In this document: one piece after another, positions 43,041 through 51,899 of the stretch | How positions within the stretch are numbered: the first letter of the stretch is position 1 | Layout: each line of letters opens with the position of its first letter | Origin: Planctomycetales bacterium | GTDB taxonomy: Bacteria; Planctomycetota; Planctomycetia; Isosphaerales; Isosphaeraceae | DNA: 58,320 nt | Assembly (NCBI GenBank): GCA_027449865.1 | Contig: DAIDKV010000123.1 | Span: forward strand, 1 to 58,320 | Reading direction: 5' to 3' | Notes under the pieces: generated by a model | Told to the model about the DNA's origin: nothing | What the model saw: the letters and a program-made list of their open reading frames with translations, nothing else | The model's database searches: none | Made by a program: the position numbers and the translations under genes

Positions 43041-44369
43041 TCACTGGTCGATGGTCCGGTCGATCGCGTCGAGCACATCGACGTGATAGCGTGGCCAGTC
43101 AAAAGCCTCAGCGCGTCGGCGGGCCTGGGCCGACATCTCCGCGCGCAGCTCGGGATTGGTACCAAGTCGTTCCATCGCGGCGGCCGTCGCCTCGACGTCG
43201 CGGACGGGAACAAGGATTCCTTCCTGGCCGTCGCGGACAACCGAGCCGGCCTCGGCCGTGACGATGCTCGGAAGACCGCAGGCGATCGCCTCGTAGGTGA
43301 CGACGGCCGAGCCCTCGAACAATGAGGGGAAGACAAAGACGTCGGCCGCGGCCATCCGCGCGGGAACATCGGCGTGCGGGAGACGTCCCAGCCATTCCAC
43401 CTCGTCGAGATAGGAAGCCAGCGGCCGGGGATCGGCCGGCAGCCCGCCGAGCAACTGCAACCGCCAGCCTGGCCGACGGACTCGCCGCCAGGCTTCCAGG
43501 ACGTACTTGATTCCCTTCCGCTGTGTGATACCTCCGGCGAACAGGAACGTGCAGCCCTCGCCGTGCCGCCTTGACGCGTCGGGCACAAACCGACGGGTAT
43601 CCGCCGCGTAAGGGATCACCGAGATCCGATCGCGGGGTGTCCCGTGTCGTTCAAGCTCGCTGGCGATGTGCTCGGACGGAACGAGGACGCGGTCGGCGCC
43701 CTCGAGGTCGAGCAATCGACGCTCGTGTAACCAGTCGAGCTCGGCTCGATCGATCGGGCCGTCTGCCAGATAGATCGAGAAGAAGTCGGGCGCGGCGTCA
43801 GCCTCTATCTCAAGAACCCTCCGCTCCTCGCGGACATCACCGTGAACCATGCTGAGGACCGCGGCGATTCCGTGCTCCCGGCAGGCGGGAAGGGCGAATT
43901 CCGACCCGACGTCGCTGAAGACCAGCGCCGCGGCGGGCCTGTGGCGGGCGAGGTCGCGGGCCACGATCCGGTCGAACTGCCGGGTTCGCCAGCGGGCGAG
44001 GGCGTGTCGCATGCCAGGCCGACTCGCCCCGAGCTTCCGCTCGGCGGCCAGGGCCAGGTCGAAGCCAGACCAGGTTCGGACGCGATCGACCGGGATGCCC
44101 GGCTCGTGGCGGCGGCGCAGGTAGCGATCGAGCCGATCGGCCCGCGCGGGTGCCAGCGTTCGGACCACCGAGGGCGGACCGCCCCGGTAGTAGTACCCGG
44201 TCACGAAGCCATCGAGCCGATCGCGATCCGCGCAGGCAACCGCCGCCTGATAGGCCGGCGGACGTGCGTCAGGGCAGGCCACCCGAATGCTCCCGCCCAG
44301 CGAACGCGATACCGGCGCGGCAATTCCCGGGGCGTGGCAAGGCTCGGTGGGTCGTGTCGAGGTGGTCAC
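43041..44369 (-). CDS. GT4 family glycosyltransferase
   Basis: A 442-residue GT-B enzyme. It has 'VLVPSEHIASELERHGTP' in the hinge, 'CTFLFAGGITQRKGIKYVLE' as the donor-binding loop, and the E-x7-E motif in 'SLFEGSAVVTYEAIACG'. The N-terminal domain is unusually basic, with a stretch around residues 75-90 of Arg-rich character. It should transfer a sugar from a nucleotide donor in the cytoplasm. The GTG start at 44369 follows AAGGA. It is the fifth gene of the locus. Confidence 0.88.
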   Translation of the reverse strand: MTTSTRPTEPCHAPGIAAPVSRSLGGSIRVACPDARPPAYQAAVACADRDRLDGFVTGYYYRGGPPSVVRTLAPARADRLDRYLRRRHEPGIPVDRVRTWSGFDLALAAERKLGASRPGMRHALARWRTRQFDRIVARDLARHRPAAALVFSDVGSEFALPACREHGIAAVLSMVHGDVREERRVLEIEADAAPDFFSIYLADGPIDRAELDWLHERRLLDLEGADRVLVPSEHIASELERHGTPRDRISVIPYAADTRRFVPDASRRHGEGCTFLFAGGITQRKGIKYVLEAWRRVRRPGWRLQLLGGLPADPRPLASYLDEVEWLGRLPHADVPARMAAADVFVFPSLFEGSAVVTYEAIACGLPSIVTAEAGSVVRDGQEGILVPVRDVEATAAAMERLGTNPELRAEMSAQARRRAEAFDWPRYHVDVLDAIDRTIDQ

Positions 44370-44441
44370 GTCGATCGTCCTTGATCCAGATGCGTCGGGC
44401 CTCGTACCCAGGCGAATTCTAATGCCGGAGACGCCGATGCG

Positions 44442-45401
44442 TCAAGAACGTCCGGCAACCGCGGCCGAATCCATCCGCCCTGGCACTCGATGGCACTCGG
44501 TGGCATTCCCGAGCGATTGTTCGTACCGGTTCGCCGTCGCAAGAAAATCGTAGAAGGCAAGCAGGACGCAAAAAATCAGCCCCGGACGGCCGTCGAGAAA
44601 TCCAAGTCTCAAAACGTAAGAATAGATAAACCGAATGGCCGGTCGCATCGGGAGCCGCCAGGCGATCCGTTTGAGGTGCCGTTTGAACCGTTTGCCCCGG
44701 CCGATTCCGGCTGGGATGGGCTCGGCGCGGATGCGGTCGTACTGCGCGGCTTCCCAGATAGCGTAGCGATTGTGCTTCTCGACCCAGACGGCGACGGTCG
44801 GATAGGCGTGGTGTTCGAGCATATGTTCGAGTCGGAGCGCTCGCCCGGAGAGCTCCACGTGTTCGTGGGCCTCGTTGTCGCCGCAGCGACCGCCCGTGGC
44901 GTCGGGCATCCGTTCGTAGCGGCCGAGCGAGTGTCGGAAGAGCCGGAGGTTCCAGCATTCGGAGTAGCCGCAGTGCCGGATCCGACGGCCGAGGAAGTAA
45001 TACTGCGAGTTGAGGTAATAGCCCTCGGCCTCGCCCGACTCGATCCGTCGGGCAATCTCCTCGGCCAGCTCGGGAACCACGACCTCGTCGGCGTCGACGA
45101 TCAGGACCCACTCGTTGCGGAACGGGAGATTCTCCAGCGCCCAGTTCTTCTTCTTCGGGTACGAGCCGTTGAAGTGGAACTGGACGACCGAGGCCCCGTG
45201 CTCGGCGGCCACTTCCTCGGTTTCGTCGGTACTCTGGCTATCGACGACGAAGACCTCGTCGGCCCAGGACAGAGCGGGGAGACACCGGCGCAGGTTTTCG
45301 GCCTCGTTTTTCACCGGGACGATCACGCTGACGGGTACGGCTCGTCGCTGGTCGCGGTGGTGAAGGTCGATCGTATCTGGTTCGTCGGCCTGGGTGATCA
45401 T
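44442..45401 (-). CDS. GT2 family glycosyltransferase (WaaE/KdtX-like)
   Basis: A 319-residue GT-A enzyme: 'VSVIVPVKNEAENLRRCLPA' opens the nucleotide-binding fold, 'VFVVDSQSTDET' follows, and 'VLIVDADEVV' gives the metal-binding DxD. Two C-terminal hydrophobic segments ('AIRFIYSYVLRLG', 'LIFCVLLAFYDFL') suggest membrane association. The pattern resembles WaaE/KdtX and related glucosyltransferases of lipopolysaccharide and capsule synthesis. It lies 39 nt downstream of the preceding GT4 gene. Confidence 0.88.
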   Translation of the reverse strand: MITQADEPDTIDLHHRDQRRAVPVSVIVPVKNEAENLRRCLPALSWADEVFVVDSQSTDETEEVAAEHGASVVQFHFNGSYPKKKNWALENLPFRNEWVLIVDADEVVVPELAEEIARRIESGEAEGYYLNSQYYFLGRRIRHCGYSECWNLRLFRHSLGRYERMPDATGGRCGDNEAHEHVELSGRALRLEHMLEHHAYPTVAVWVEKHNRYAIWEAAQYDRIRAEPIPAGIGRGKRFKRHLKRIAWRLPMRPAIRFIYSYVLRLGFLDGRPGLIFCVLLAFYDFLATANRYEQSLGNATECHRVPGRMDSAAVAGRS

Positions 45402-45440
45402 CGCGTGTCCCTCGCCTGGGTTGACCGCATCCCTGTTCGT

Positions 45441-46649
45441 TCATCGAAGTTCGACGCAACTGGGCGACGGCCCGCCGCCGGCGAGCCAGCCGTAGATCGA
45501 GGCCAGCCGCTCGGCCTGGCGGTGCCAGGTGTACTCGCGTTCGACGAGGGCTCGCCCGCGCTGGCCCAGTTCGGCTCGCTGTTCGGGCGAACGTTCGAGC
45601 ATTTCCACTAGTCCGCGCGTGACACCTTCCATGGTCGGCTCGACGACCACCGCCGCGCCCTCGGCGTCGGCCTCGGGGAAGTAGCAGGCGGTCGTGATGA
45701 GCGCGGGAAGGCGGCAGGCCATGGCCTCCAGAACCGCCATGCTGAAGCCCTCGCTGTAGCTGGGCAGGACGAAGGCGTCGGCGGCGGCCCAGGTGCGCCG
45801 GGCCGACTCGCCCGAGACGTGGCCGAGGTACGTGATCCGGTTCGAAAGGCCGGCCTCCTCGATCCGAGCCCGGAACGGGGCCCAGGCGCCGTCGTCGTTG
45901 CCGGCGATCAGGAGATGGAGCTCGCTCGAAGTCGGCGCGACGCGACGCAGGGCCTCGGCGAGAAGGTCGAGCCCTTTTTTGAGGTGGAGTCGCGAGAAGA
46001 AGAGCAGGACGAACTTCCCGCGCAGCTCGGGGTGGTCTCGCTCCAGCTCGGAGCGCTCGGGAAGCTTCTCGAACCGGTCGAGGTCGACGCCGTTGGGGAC
46101 GAAGCCGATCGGCACGTTGGGGACGAGGGCGCGCTGGTGCTCGATCTCCGGGCGCGAGAGCGCGTGAAGGCAGGCGGCACGGCGAAGGTTCCGCGATTCC
46201 ACCAGGGCGAGGTACAGCCGTTTCTTCCAGTATTTCTGGCGGAGGGCCCAGGGGTCGGCCATCCCGTGCGTGGCGACCAGGTAAGGCACCCGCTCGGCGA
46301 TCGCCGCTCGCGCTCCTCGACGGGTTTGCGCCTGCCAGAGCCCGTGCAGATGGACGACCTCCGCCCCTCGGACGGCTTCCTCGATCGGCGTCTCCGGGCC
46401 CTCCAGCCGGACCCGAGGCGAGGGCGCGCCAGGCTCGAGCCGAGACGGGGTGGGCGTCACGATCGTCACGTCGTCTCGCAGGCCCGAGAGCGCCCCGGTC
46501 ATCCCCAGGATGCTCGGGACCATCCCGCCATCGCGACGCGGATCCAGCCCGTTGCAGACGTGAAGCCAGCCTCCGTGGCCCCGATCGGCGGTCCGACGTC
46601 GCGACGTCCTCGATCGTCGGAAGGTCATCGTTCGGGTTGATTCGCTCAT
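45441..46649 (-). CDS. GT4 family glycosyltransferase
   Basis: A 402-residue GT-B enzyme. 'VPNGVDLDRFEKLP' and 'LFFSRLHLKKGLDLLAEAL' are the usual GT4 donor-domain blocks, and 'SYSEGFSMAVLEAMACRLP' carries E-x7-E. The N-terminal 'CNGLDPRRDGGMVPSI' region resembles the glycogen-synthase-like acceptor loop. I chose the ATG at 46649 with its GAGGTGAAAAC site; it lies 4 nt after the stop of the upstream GT gene, so the pair is translationally coupled. Confidence 0.9.
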   Translation of the reverse strand: MSESTRTMTFRRSRTSRRRTADRGHGGWLHVCNGLDPRRDGGMVPSILGMTGALSGLRDDVTIVTPTPSRLEPGAPSPRVRLEGPETPIEEAVRGAEVVHLHGLWQAQTRRGARAAIAERVPYLVATHGMADPWALRQKYWKKRLYLALVESRNLRRAACLHALSRPEIEHQRALVPNVPIGFVPNGVDLDRFEKLPERSELERDHPELRGKFVLLFFSRLHLKKGLDLLAEALRRVAPTSSELHLLIAGNDDGAWAPFRARIEEAGLSNRITYLGHVSGESARRTWAAADAFVLPSYSEGFSMAVLEAMACRLPALITTACYFPEADAEGAAVVVEPTMEGVTRGLVEMLERSPEQRAELGQRGRALVEREYTWHRQAERLASIYGWLAGGGPSPSCVELR

Positions 46650-46653
46650 GTTT

Positions 46654-47850
46654 TCACCTCGGCACGGAAGTGGAGAGAGCCCTTGACCCACGACGACGAC
46701 CGGAGGCGAGCCGGATGGCCTCGACGACTCCCTCGGCGAATCGGTCGGGACCCCATTGCGAGACCACCTCCAGGGCCCGACGTCCCATCGTGGATCGGTC
46801 CTCGTCGGAGGCGCCCGCGACCCGCGCGAGGGCCGTGGTCAGGTCGTCCACGTCGGCCGGATCGAACGAGTAACCGGTCGTGCCGGGAGGCTCGGGCACG
46901 AGCGTCCCCGCGCACCCGGCGCGCTGAGAGATCAAGAGCGGCAGGCTGCTTGCCGCGGCCTCATTCGCGACGAGCCCCCAGGGCTCCATCAGGCTCGGCA
47001 GAACGAAGGCACCGGCGTGGGCGTACCATCGGGGGAGTTCGTCGACCTGGAGGAAGCCCGGCCGATGGATCGCCTCGCCGAACCCGCTTGCGGCAACGGC
47101 CGCCTCGACCGGATCCCGACCGGGACCGTCGCCGCAGAGGACAAGATCCCAGGCGCGATCGACGGCCGCCTCTTTTCGATATCGGGCGAACGCCTCGACC
47201 AGAAGAACCAGGTTCTTCTCGGGGACGAACCGGCAAACGCTGAGGAAGTAGGGGCGATTTGGGAGCCCCTCCCGACCGGACGGAGCCTCACGCCAGTTGC
47301 GGGCCTCGCGGGCGAAGTGGTCGTTGTCGACCGCGTTGTAGCCCAGTGTGATCCGGTCGACGGGCATGCCGAGCCGAACGAGGTAATCGCGGTGCGAATT
47401 CCCGCCCACCAGTGCCGAGTTGAAGAGGCGGACGCGACGGGCCTTGGCCATCTCCTTCCACCAGGTGCGCGGGCGGTCGATTCCCTGGCTCTCGGACATC
47501 AGGATCGAGGGCCTGCGCGACCGGGCCGCCCATCGGGCCGCGGCCATCGATTCGGGCCGGGCGTAGCCGACGATCCCGACGACGTCGGGCCGATCGCGGT
47601 CGAGAGCCTCGACCATCGTCCGTCGACATTCCGCGGGCGGGATCGACTCCAGAACGCGGTCGGGGAAGAGCGTGACCCAGGCGAACGGCTCATCAAGCTG
47701 CCGGCGTTCCCAGGGATAGGTGCGCTCGGAGCCGGCGACCTCATACGCGATCAGCCGGTCGCCCCGCGCTTCGAGCCGGCGGGCGAGGGCACGAAGGCGG
47801 GCGAGGTGATACGGCCCGAAATTGGTGAAGCAGACCGAGATCGTGGACAT
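46654..47850 (-). CDS. GT4 family glycosyltransferase
   Basis: A 398-residue GT-B enzyme: 'VCFTNFGPYHLARLRALA' at the N-terminus, 'LSVCRFVPEKNLVLLVEAF' as the donor block, 'LVLCGDGPGRD', and E-x7-E in 'SLMEPWGLVANEAAASS'. It is probably a hexosyltransferase acting on the growing lipid-linked oligosaccharide. It is the second gene of the locus, 37 nt after the polymerase. Confidence 0.9.
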   Translation of the reverse strand: MSTISVCFTNFGPYHLARLRALARRLEARGDRLIAYEVAGSERTYPWERRQLDEPFAWVTLFPDRVLESIPPAECRRTMVEALDRDRPDVVGIVGYARPESMAAARWAARSRRPSILMSESQGIDRPRTWWKEMAKARRVRLFNSALVGGNSHRDYLVRLGMPVDRITLGYNAVDNDHFAREARNWREAPSGREGLPNRPYFLSVCRFVPEKNLVLLVEAFARYRKEAAVDRAWDLVLCGDGPGRDPVEAAVAASGFGEAIHRPGFLQVDELPRWYAHAGAFVLPSLMEPWGLVANEAAASSLPLLISQRAGCAGTLVPEPPGTTGYSFDPADVDDLTTALARVAGASDEDRSTMGRRALEVVSQWGPDRFAEGVVEAIRLASGRRRGSRALSTSVPR

Positions 47851-47887
47851 GATAGCGGCTTTTCCTTCCGTGGATGGCCTGCCAATC

Positions 47888-49240
47888 TCAACCCACCGCG
47901 ACCGGTCGTCCGGCCGCGAGGGGCTCTCCCAGCTTGTTCACGAACCAGGTCAGAATGACCAGCGGGAACACCATGAATCCCCAACTGAAGTAGAACCAGA
48001 CGAGCGGATCGTCGGTCACCACCATCAGCCAGGCGTTGTAGTAAGTGACCGACCAGAAGAATTGCGTCCAGGGGAGCTCGGCGTATCGGAGGAAATAGTC
48101 GTACGCCGCCCGGATCGTCGCGGCGGCCACGGCCATCACGATGAAGGTGGCGAACGCACCACCGTTGAGCTGAGTCGCGCCCAGAATGCCGATCGCCGGA
48201 CTCGCGAAGTCGTCCTCCCGATTGAACTCCGAACCCACCACCCAGGCGTGCCGCCAGGCCTCCCGGCCAAAGATCGGCTTGTCCTTCCACACAATCCGCG
48301 GGATGAACGTCGAGAACGCCTTGAGATAGTTCATTCCATAGTCATATTCCGACTTGTCCGGAACCGTGTCCATCATCAGCAGGAATCCGCCGTATTCCTC
48401 GGTCTCGTGGCTGATCTCTTCCTCGCGATCGCCTTCGCCTTCCGCCAGGTTCAGCCGCTCGAGCGCCTCTGAGGGATCGAAATCCACCAGAAACGCGAAG
48501 AAGCCGCCGAGGTTTCGGGGATGGGTCGTGTCCATCCGCCAGGCCAGCGCCATCGTGACGACCAGAACTCCCACCAGGCCGCTGGAAATCAGGACGGTCC
48601 ACGAGGGGCGGCGAAGGCGTGTGATATAGAGCGCACACAGGGTCGTCAAGAAGGCGATCAACGACGGGGACCGCTTGCCGAGGAAGATCCACAACGCGAT
48701 GTAGAATCCCGATGTGAACACGCCAGCCATCGTGAACGCCGGACGAGGCGCGTCCCTGTTCCGGCCGGTGACGATCAGGAGGATTGCCGCGACATTCATC
48801 ACGAAGGGAAACGAGGCCAGAATTCGGGCCTCGGGCGATTGCGCGGCCTCGTTTTCATTCCAGTACATCACGGCCCGGGCGCAGTAGAGCCCCCAGACGA
48901 TCAGCAAGGGCGAGACGACCCCCACGAGCCCTGGCGACCACGCTCGAGGCGGGCGCGGAATCGCCGATGTGAACAGGCGGAACGGGTTCAGGTGATAGAC
49001 GGCCAGGAACCAGAGCAACGACCAGAGGATCCGGAAGTTGGCGTCGGCGACCAGCCGGGCGCCGCGAACCCCGACGGCCCAGTCGTGGTAGGTCCACGGC
49101 TGGAGCACATAAAGCTGCGCGTATCCCAGGAGGAACATCCAGACGGATTCGAACGGGTCGACCTTGCCCAGAGCCAGGCGGACGAGGAAATAGCCCGCGA
49201 TAACGGCTCCAGTCGCATAGATGTAGATGAGCTCATTCAC
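47888..49240 (-). CDS. Wzy-like O-antigen/oligosaccharide repeat-unit polymerase
   Basis: A 450-residue integral membrane protein with about 10-12 hydrophobic segments and a large polar loop around residues 245-320 containing 'GGFLLMMDTVPDKSEYDYG'. That loop is a hallmark of EpsG/Wzy-type polymerases, together with 'FIPRIVWKDKPIFG'. It joins lipid-linked repeat units on the periplasmic side in Wzy-dependent glycan synthesis. It is the first gene of the polysaccharide operon and has a strong GAGGAGGG site. No Wzx flippase, Wzz/Wza or initiating transferase is in this window. Confidence 0.85.
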   Translation of the reverse strand: MNELIYIYATGAVIAGYFLVRLALGKVDPFESVWMFLLGYAQLYVLQPWTYHDWAVGVRGARLVADANFRILWSLLWFLAVYHLNPFRLFTSAIPRPPRAWSPGLVGVVSPLLIVWGLYCARAVMYWNENEAAQSPEARILASFPFVMNVAAILLIVTGRNRDAPRPAFTMAGVFTSGFYIALWIFLGKRSPSLIAFLTTLCALYITRLRRPSWTVLISSGLVGVLVVTMALAWRMDTTHPRNLGGFFAFLVDFDPSEALERLNLAEGEGDREEEISHETEEYGGFLLMMDTVPDKSEYDYGMNYLKAFSTFIPRIVWKDKPIFGREAWRHAWVVGSEFNREDDFASPAIGILGATQLNGGAFATFIVMAVAAATIRAAYDYFLRYAELPWTQFFWSVTYYNAWLMVVTDDPLVWFYFSWGFMVFPLVILTWFVNKLGEPLAAGRPVAVG

Positions 49241-49536
49241 GACGATCCGCCCTCCTCTCCTCGATCGGGCGGGCGGAGTCTAGCGGCGTCTGGGGCACCG
49301 CCATTGGCGGGAAATCCCGATCCTTGGGGCGACGCATCCTTGCTCCTCCTGGTGAGTTCTCTCAGGTGGGGGCTTCCGCACAGGCCGTTCGCTCCGCGAG
49401 CGGGTACGTGCGGGGTACGGATGTGGATTCCCGACTACGAGATTCCATTCGTGTGCCAGGGAAATAGAACCGCCGTACGAACTTCATGCACCACAACGTG
49501 TCCAGGCTAGAGCGTGTCACCGTTGGATGGCCGATT
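49241..49536. other. Upstream region of the polysaccharide operon
   Basis: About 300 bp between the polymerase start and the YQPDAPARV repeats. The polysaccharide operon promoter is expected here, but I see no convincing boxes. No gene is supported. Confidence 0.4.
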
Positions 49537-49538
49537 TC

Positions 49539-49640
49539 TCCTACCAACCCGACGCGCCAGCGAGGGTTTCTCCTACCAACCCGACGCGCCAGCGAGGGTC
49601 TTCGTGTCGGAACCCTCGCTGGCGCGTCGGGTTGATAGGA
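49539..49640. repeat. Planctomycete YQPDAPARV-type repeats
   Basis: Two direct copies with period 32 (starting at 49539 and 49571) contain 'ccaacccgacgcgccagcga'. An inverted copy at 49611-49640 can pair with either of them. Translated on the plus strand they read 'SYQPDAPARV'. Such units are dispersed in planctomycete genomes, and the inverted arrangement would form a strong cruciform or hairpin. Confidence 0.85.
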
Positions 49641-49709
49641 GGAGTCCGCACCCACCGGCATCGCCCATGCAACCGTACAAGCGCTCTAACCTCGGCAAGG
49701 AAGGCATAG

Positions 49710-49949
49710 ATGCGGGGGGCGAACGGGAACTCCAGCTTCGGCTGGATGCTGCTCATCCGCGGGCAGGTGATCGCCGGGATCGGGCTGATCTGGATGCTCG
49801 CCCCCCAACTTCCTAAGTTGGGCCGGCTCCCTGGCGACGTCCTGATCGAGCGAGGCAACAGCCGCCTCGACTTTCCGATCGTCACGTGCATCGCGATCAG
49901 CGTCGTCCTGAGCCTGGTGATGTGGGCGTCCCGGGCGTTGAGTCGCTGA
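49710..49949 (+). CDS. DUF2905 small membrane protein
   Basis: A 79-residue protein with two transmembrane helices. The core 'PKLGRLPGDVLIERGNSRLDFPIVTCIAIS' matches DUF2905 (GRLPGDi-x-iERGN-x-x-x-x-FP), with 'LSLVMWASRALSR' at the end. The function is unknown; family members are often beside DNA-repair or Holliday-junction genes in other phyla, but not here. The start at 49710 has an AAGGAAGG site. The C-terminal end is intact. Confidence 0.85.
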   Translation: MRGANGNSSFGWMLLIRGQVIAGIGLIWMLAPQLPKLGRLPGDVLIERGNSRLDFPIVTCIAISVVLSLVMWASRALSR

Positions 49950-49999
49950 GAAGGACTGACTCACCGGGGCCGATGGACGCCGGGAACTCGCATCGGCCC

Positions 50000-50325
50000 T
50001 CAAGCACCTCTCTGGGCAACGAGCCAGCGACGGAGGACGGAGAGGATGTATCCCTTCTCGTCGTCCGTCAGGACATGACCCTTCGATATCCCATGCCACT
50101 TCTCCAGACAGCCCCGGCAGCAGGTGGCTGTTCCGTGCTGGACGACGAAGATCGGGTGATTCCGCATCGGGACTGCTTGCCGTCGTTCGGGATCTCGGCA
50201 GCGACGAGCCGCTCCTCGATGAACGTCTCGCCGTGCAAGATCACGGCCTCCAGGCCCTTGCGCTCGAGGTAGCCCCGCTCGGCGGCACCAAGCCGGAACC
50301 GGCGGCGGAACGATGAGCGAGCCAA
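50000..50325 (-). pseudogene. DUF4186 family protein, frameshifted
   Basis: Minus-strand sequence encodes 'FRRRFRLGAAERGYLERKGL' and 'VAAEIPNDGKQ' in one frame. After the Gln-Ser-Arg codons it continues in another frame as 'MRNHPIFVVQHGTATCCRGC', 'LEKWHGISKGHVLTDDEKGY' and on to a TGA at 50000-50002. Together these are a nearly complete DUF4186 protein (consensus NDGKQTPMRgHPvFvAQHATatCCRGCLeKWH), including the Cys-rich metal-like CCRGC cluster. A single missing base near 50159 (the tcccg/atg junction) splits it. The TTG at 50325 is the only start available in frame, and the usual N-terminal few residues are lacking. The function of DUF4186 is unknown. Confidence 0.8.
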
Positions 50326-50490
50326 CCGGTCATGAGTGGGGCCTCCGGGTGGGGTGGGGACCTGTCGCCCCGGGGCCGTCCTTGTGGGGCGACGTCCCGA
50401 TTCTCCCGCCCCTTGCCTCGTGCATCAAGGCTCCACCATCCCTGGCCTTCGCCCCGCTCGATCGCTCCGGAGGAGGCCGCCCGCAACGAG

Positions 50491-50751
50491 ATGGACGCCG
50501 ACGCTTCCCTCGAACTCGTAAGCCGATCAACAAGGCCGACGTGGGAGCAAACCGTCCGATTCACCTGGTTCGTCGCCGGAGCCCAGAGTTGGTACAAGCA
50601 CCTCGCCGTGGGCGGCGAGGTCCCATTCCTGTTCTTCCTCGCTCCCCACGCCGACAAGAATCTGGTCATGACCCGGACCCTCGAGTGGGCGATGGTCGAG
50701 ATCACCGACGAGTCTCGCCCATTCCCCTCGACCTTGCAGACGACCCTGTGA
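50491..50751 (+). pseudogene. Truncated 'WYKHL' hypothetical protein
   Basis: An 86-codon frame (ATG at 50491) reads 'RSTRPTWEQTVRFTWFVAGA' then 'QSWYKHL' and 'VPFLFFLAPHAD'. I recall this 'H/QsWYKHLP...G.PF.FFLdP.A' pattern from longer hypothetical proteins in planctomycetes and acidobacteria, where it forms the N-terminal part. The frame stops after about 86 residues and nearby downstream frames do not continue it cleanly, so I take it as truncated. The family has no known function to me. The ribosome site is poorly spaced. Confidence 0.5.
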
Positions 50752-51391
50752 GGGACTATCGGATCCTGCTGCTGGAGGGGACGGACGTCGAGCCAGTGTT
50801 CCCACTCTGGGGGACGCCGAACGACACGGCCACTCTGACCCCCGCAGGATCGAGTCGGGGCTGAGTGCGGTCTTGACCTGCGTGGATTCGAAACAGTCGA
50901 GCGAGCGCTTTGGGTTCTCCCGCAATCTCGATGATCCAGGGCGGCCAGACGGCACCCGGCTCGCGGCTTTCCTCAGGATTCTCGCTCGAATGGGACCAGC
51001 GGAGGTCTGTCGTCATCGAGAATGCGGGAGAACCGCGCTTTGCGGGCCGAGAGTATGACGACGCGTTCCTCACAGAACTCCCCGCGGAAGTTGCCCCCGC
51101 GGCAAGCGAGTGGAGTTCCACACCTTCTGCTTCCGATGCCCGGAGTACGGCGAGGAGATCGCCGTCACGACCGGCGAGGTCGTGGAACGGAACGGGTCCT
51201 GCTTCGTCATACTGGGACCGTCTTGAGGACCGCACAGCCGAGGCCAGAGCCATGACCCAAGGACGCAGACAGGCCCTCGTCCCAGTCGTGCTACGCAAGG
51301 CTCACCTGGCAGAACGTCGGCCTTGCCCCGACTCCGGCATGGGGAGACAATCAGGAGCGTCTCACGGCACAACGATCAGGATACTCGACTG
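50752..51391. other. Degenerate region with coding scraps
   Basis: No intact gene. Coding-like scraps occur on the plus strand in different frames: 'GFSLEWDQRRSVVIENAGEP' and 'GREYDDAFLTELP' (about 50970-51085), then 'GKRVEFHTFCFRCPEYGEEI' (about 51101-51160), which ends at a TGA at 51224-51226. They could be one gene broken by frameshifts near 51085. The neighbouring DUF4186 and WYKHL scraps fit a decayed zone. Confidence 0.5.
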
Positions 51392-51853
51392 ATGAAGATC
51401 CTCTTCCTTCACGGCTGGCACTCGATCCCCGGCGGGGTCAAGCCGTCCTATCTGGCCAGCCAGGGCCACGAGGTCATCAACCCGGCCCTGGACGACGACG
51501 ACTTCGACCTTGCCGTCCGCACCGCCCAGGCCGAGTACGACCGGCATCACCCCGACGTGATCGTCGGCTCCTCTCGTGGCGGGGCCGTGGCGATGAACAT
51601 CCAGTCGGGCTCAACGCCGCTGGTCCTGCTTTGCCCGGCTTGGAAGAGGTGGGGCACGGCGGGAACCGTCAAGCCGGAGACGGTCATCCTGCACTCCGAG
51701 GACGACGACGTGATCCCGATCGCTGAGAGTCGGGAACTGGTCCGGGCCAGCGGCCTCTCCGAGTCGGCCCTGGTGGTCGCCGGCACCGATCACCGGCTGG
51801 CCGACCCTGAGCCGTTGAAGGCGATGCTGGAGGCGTGCCACAAGGCGAGGTGA
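51392..51853 (+). CDS. Small alpha/beta hydrolase-fold protein
   Basis: A 153-residue protein of the small RBBP9/YdeN-like type. 'MKILFLHGWHSIPGG' is the first strand with the oxyanion turn. 'DVIVGSSRGGAVAM' is the nucleophile elbow (Ser in G-S-S-R-G-G). Asp lies in 'HSEDDDVIP' and His in 'VAGTDHRLADPEP', completing the triad. It should be a cytosolic serine esterase or amidase; the substrate is unknown. The start at 51392 opens on the first strand, while an upstream in-frame ATG at 51323 would add 23 unlikely residues. Confidence 0.85.
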   Translation: MKILFLHGWHSIPGGVKPSYLASQGHEVINPALDDDDFDLAVRTAQAEYDRHHPDVIVGSSRGGAVAMNIQSGSTPLVLLCPAWKRWGTAGTVKPETVILHSEDDDVIPIAESRELVRASGLSESALVVAGTDHRLADPEPLKAMLEACHKAR

Positions 51854-51899
51854 CGAGCCCGTTTTCGCCCTTGCCCTGAAAGATCAAGAGGAACTTCCG

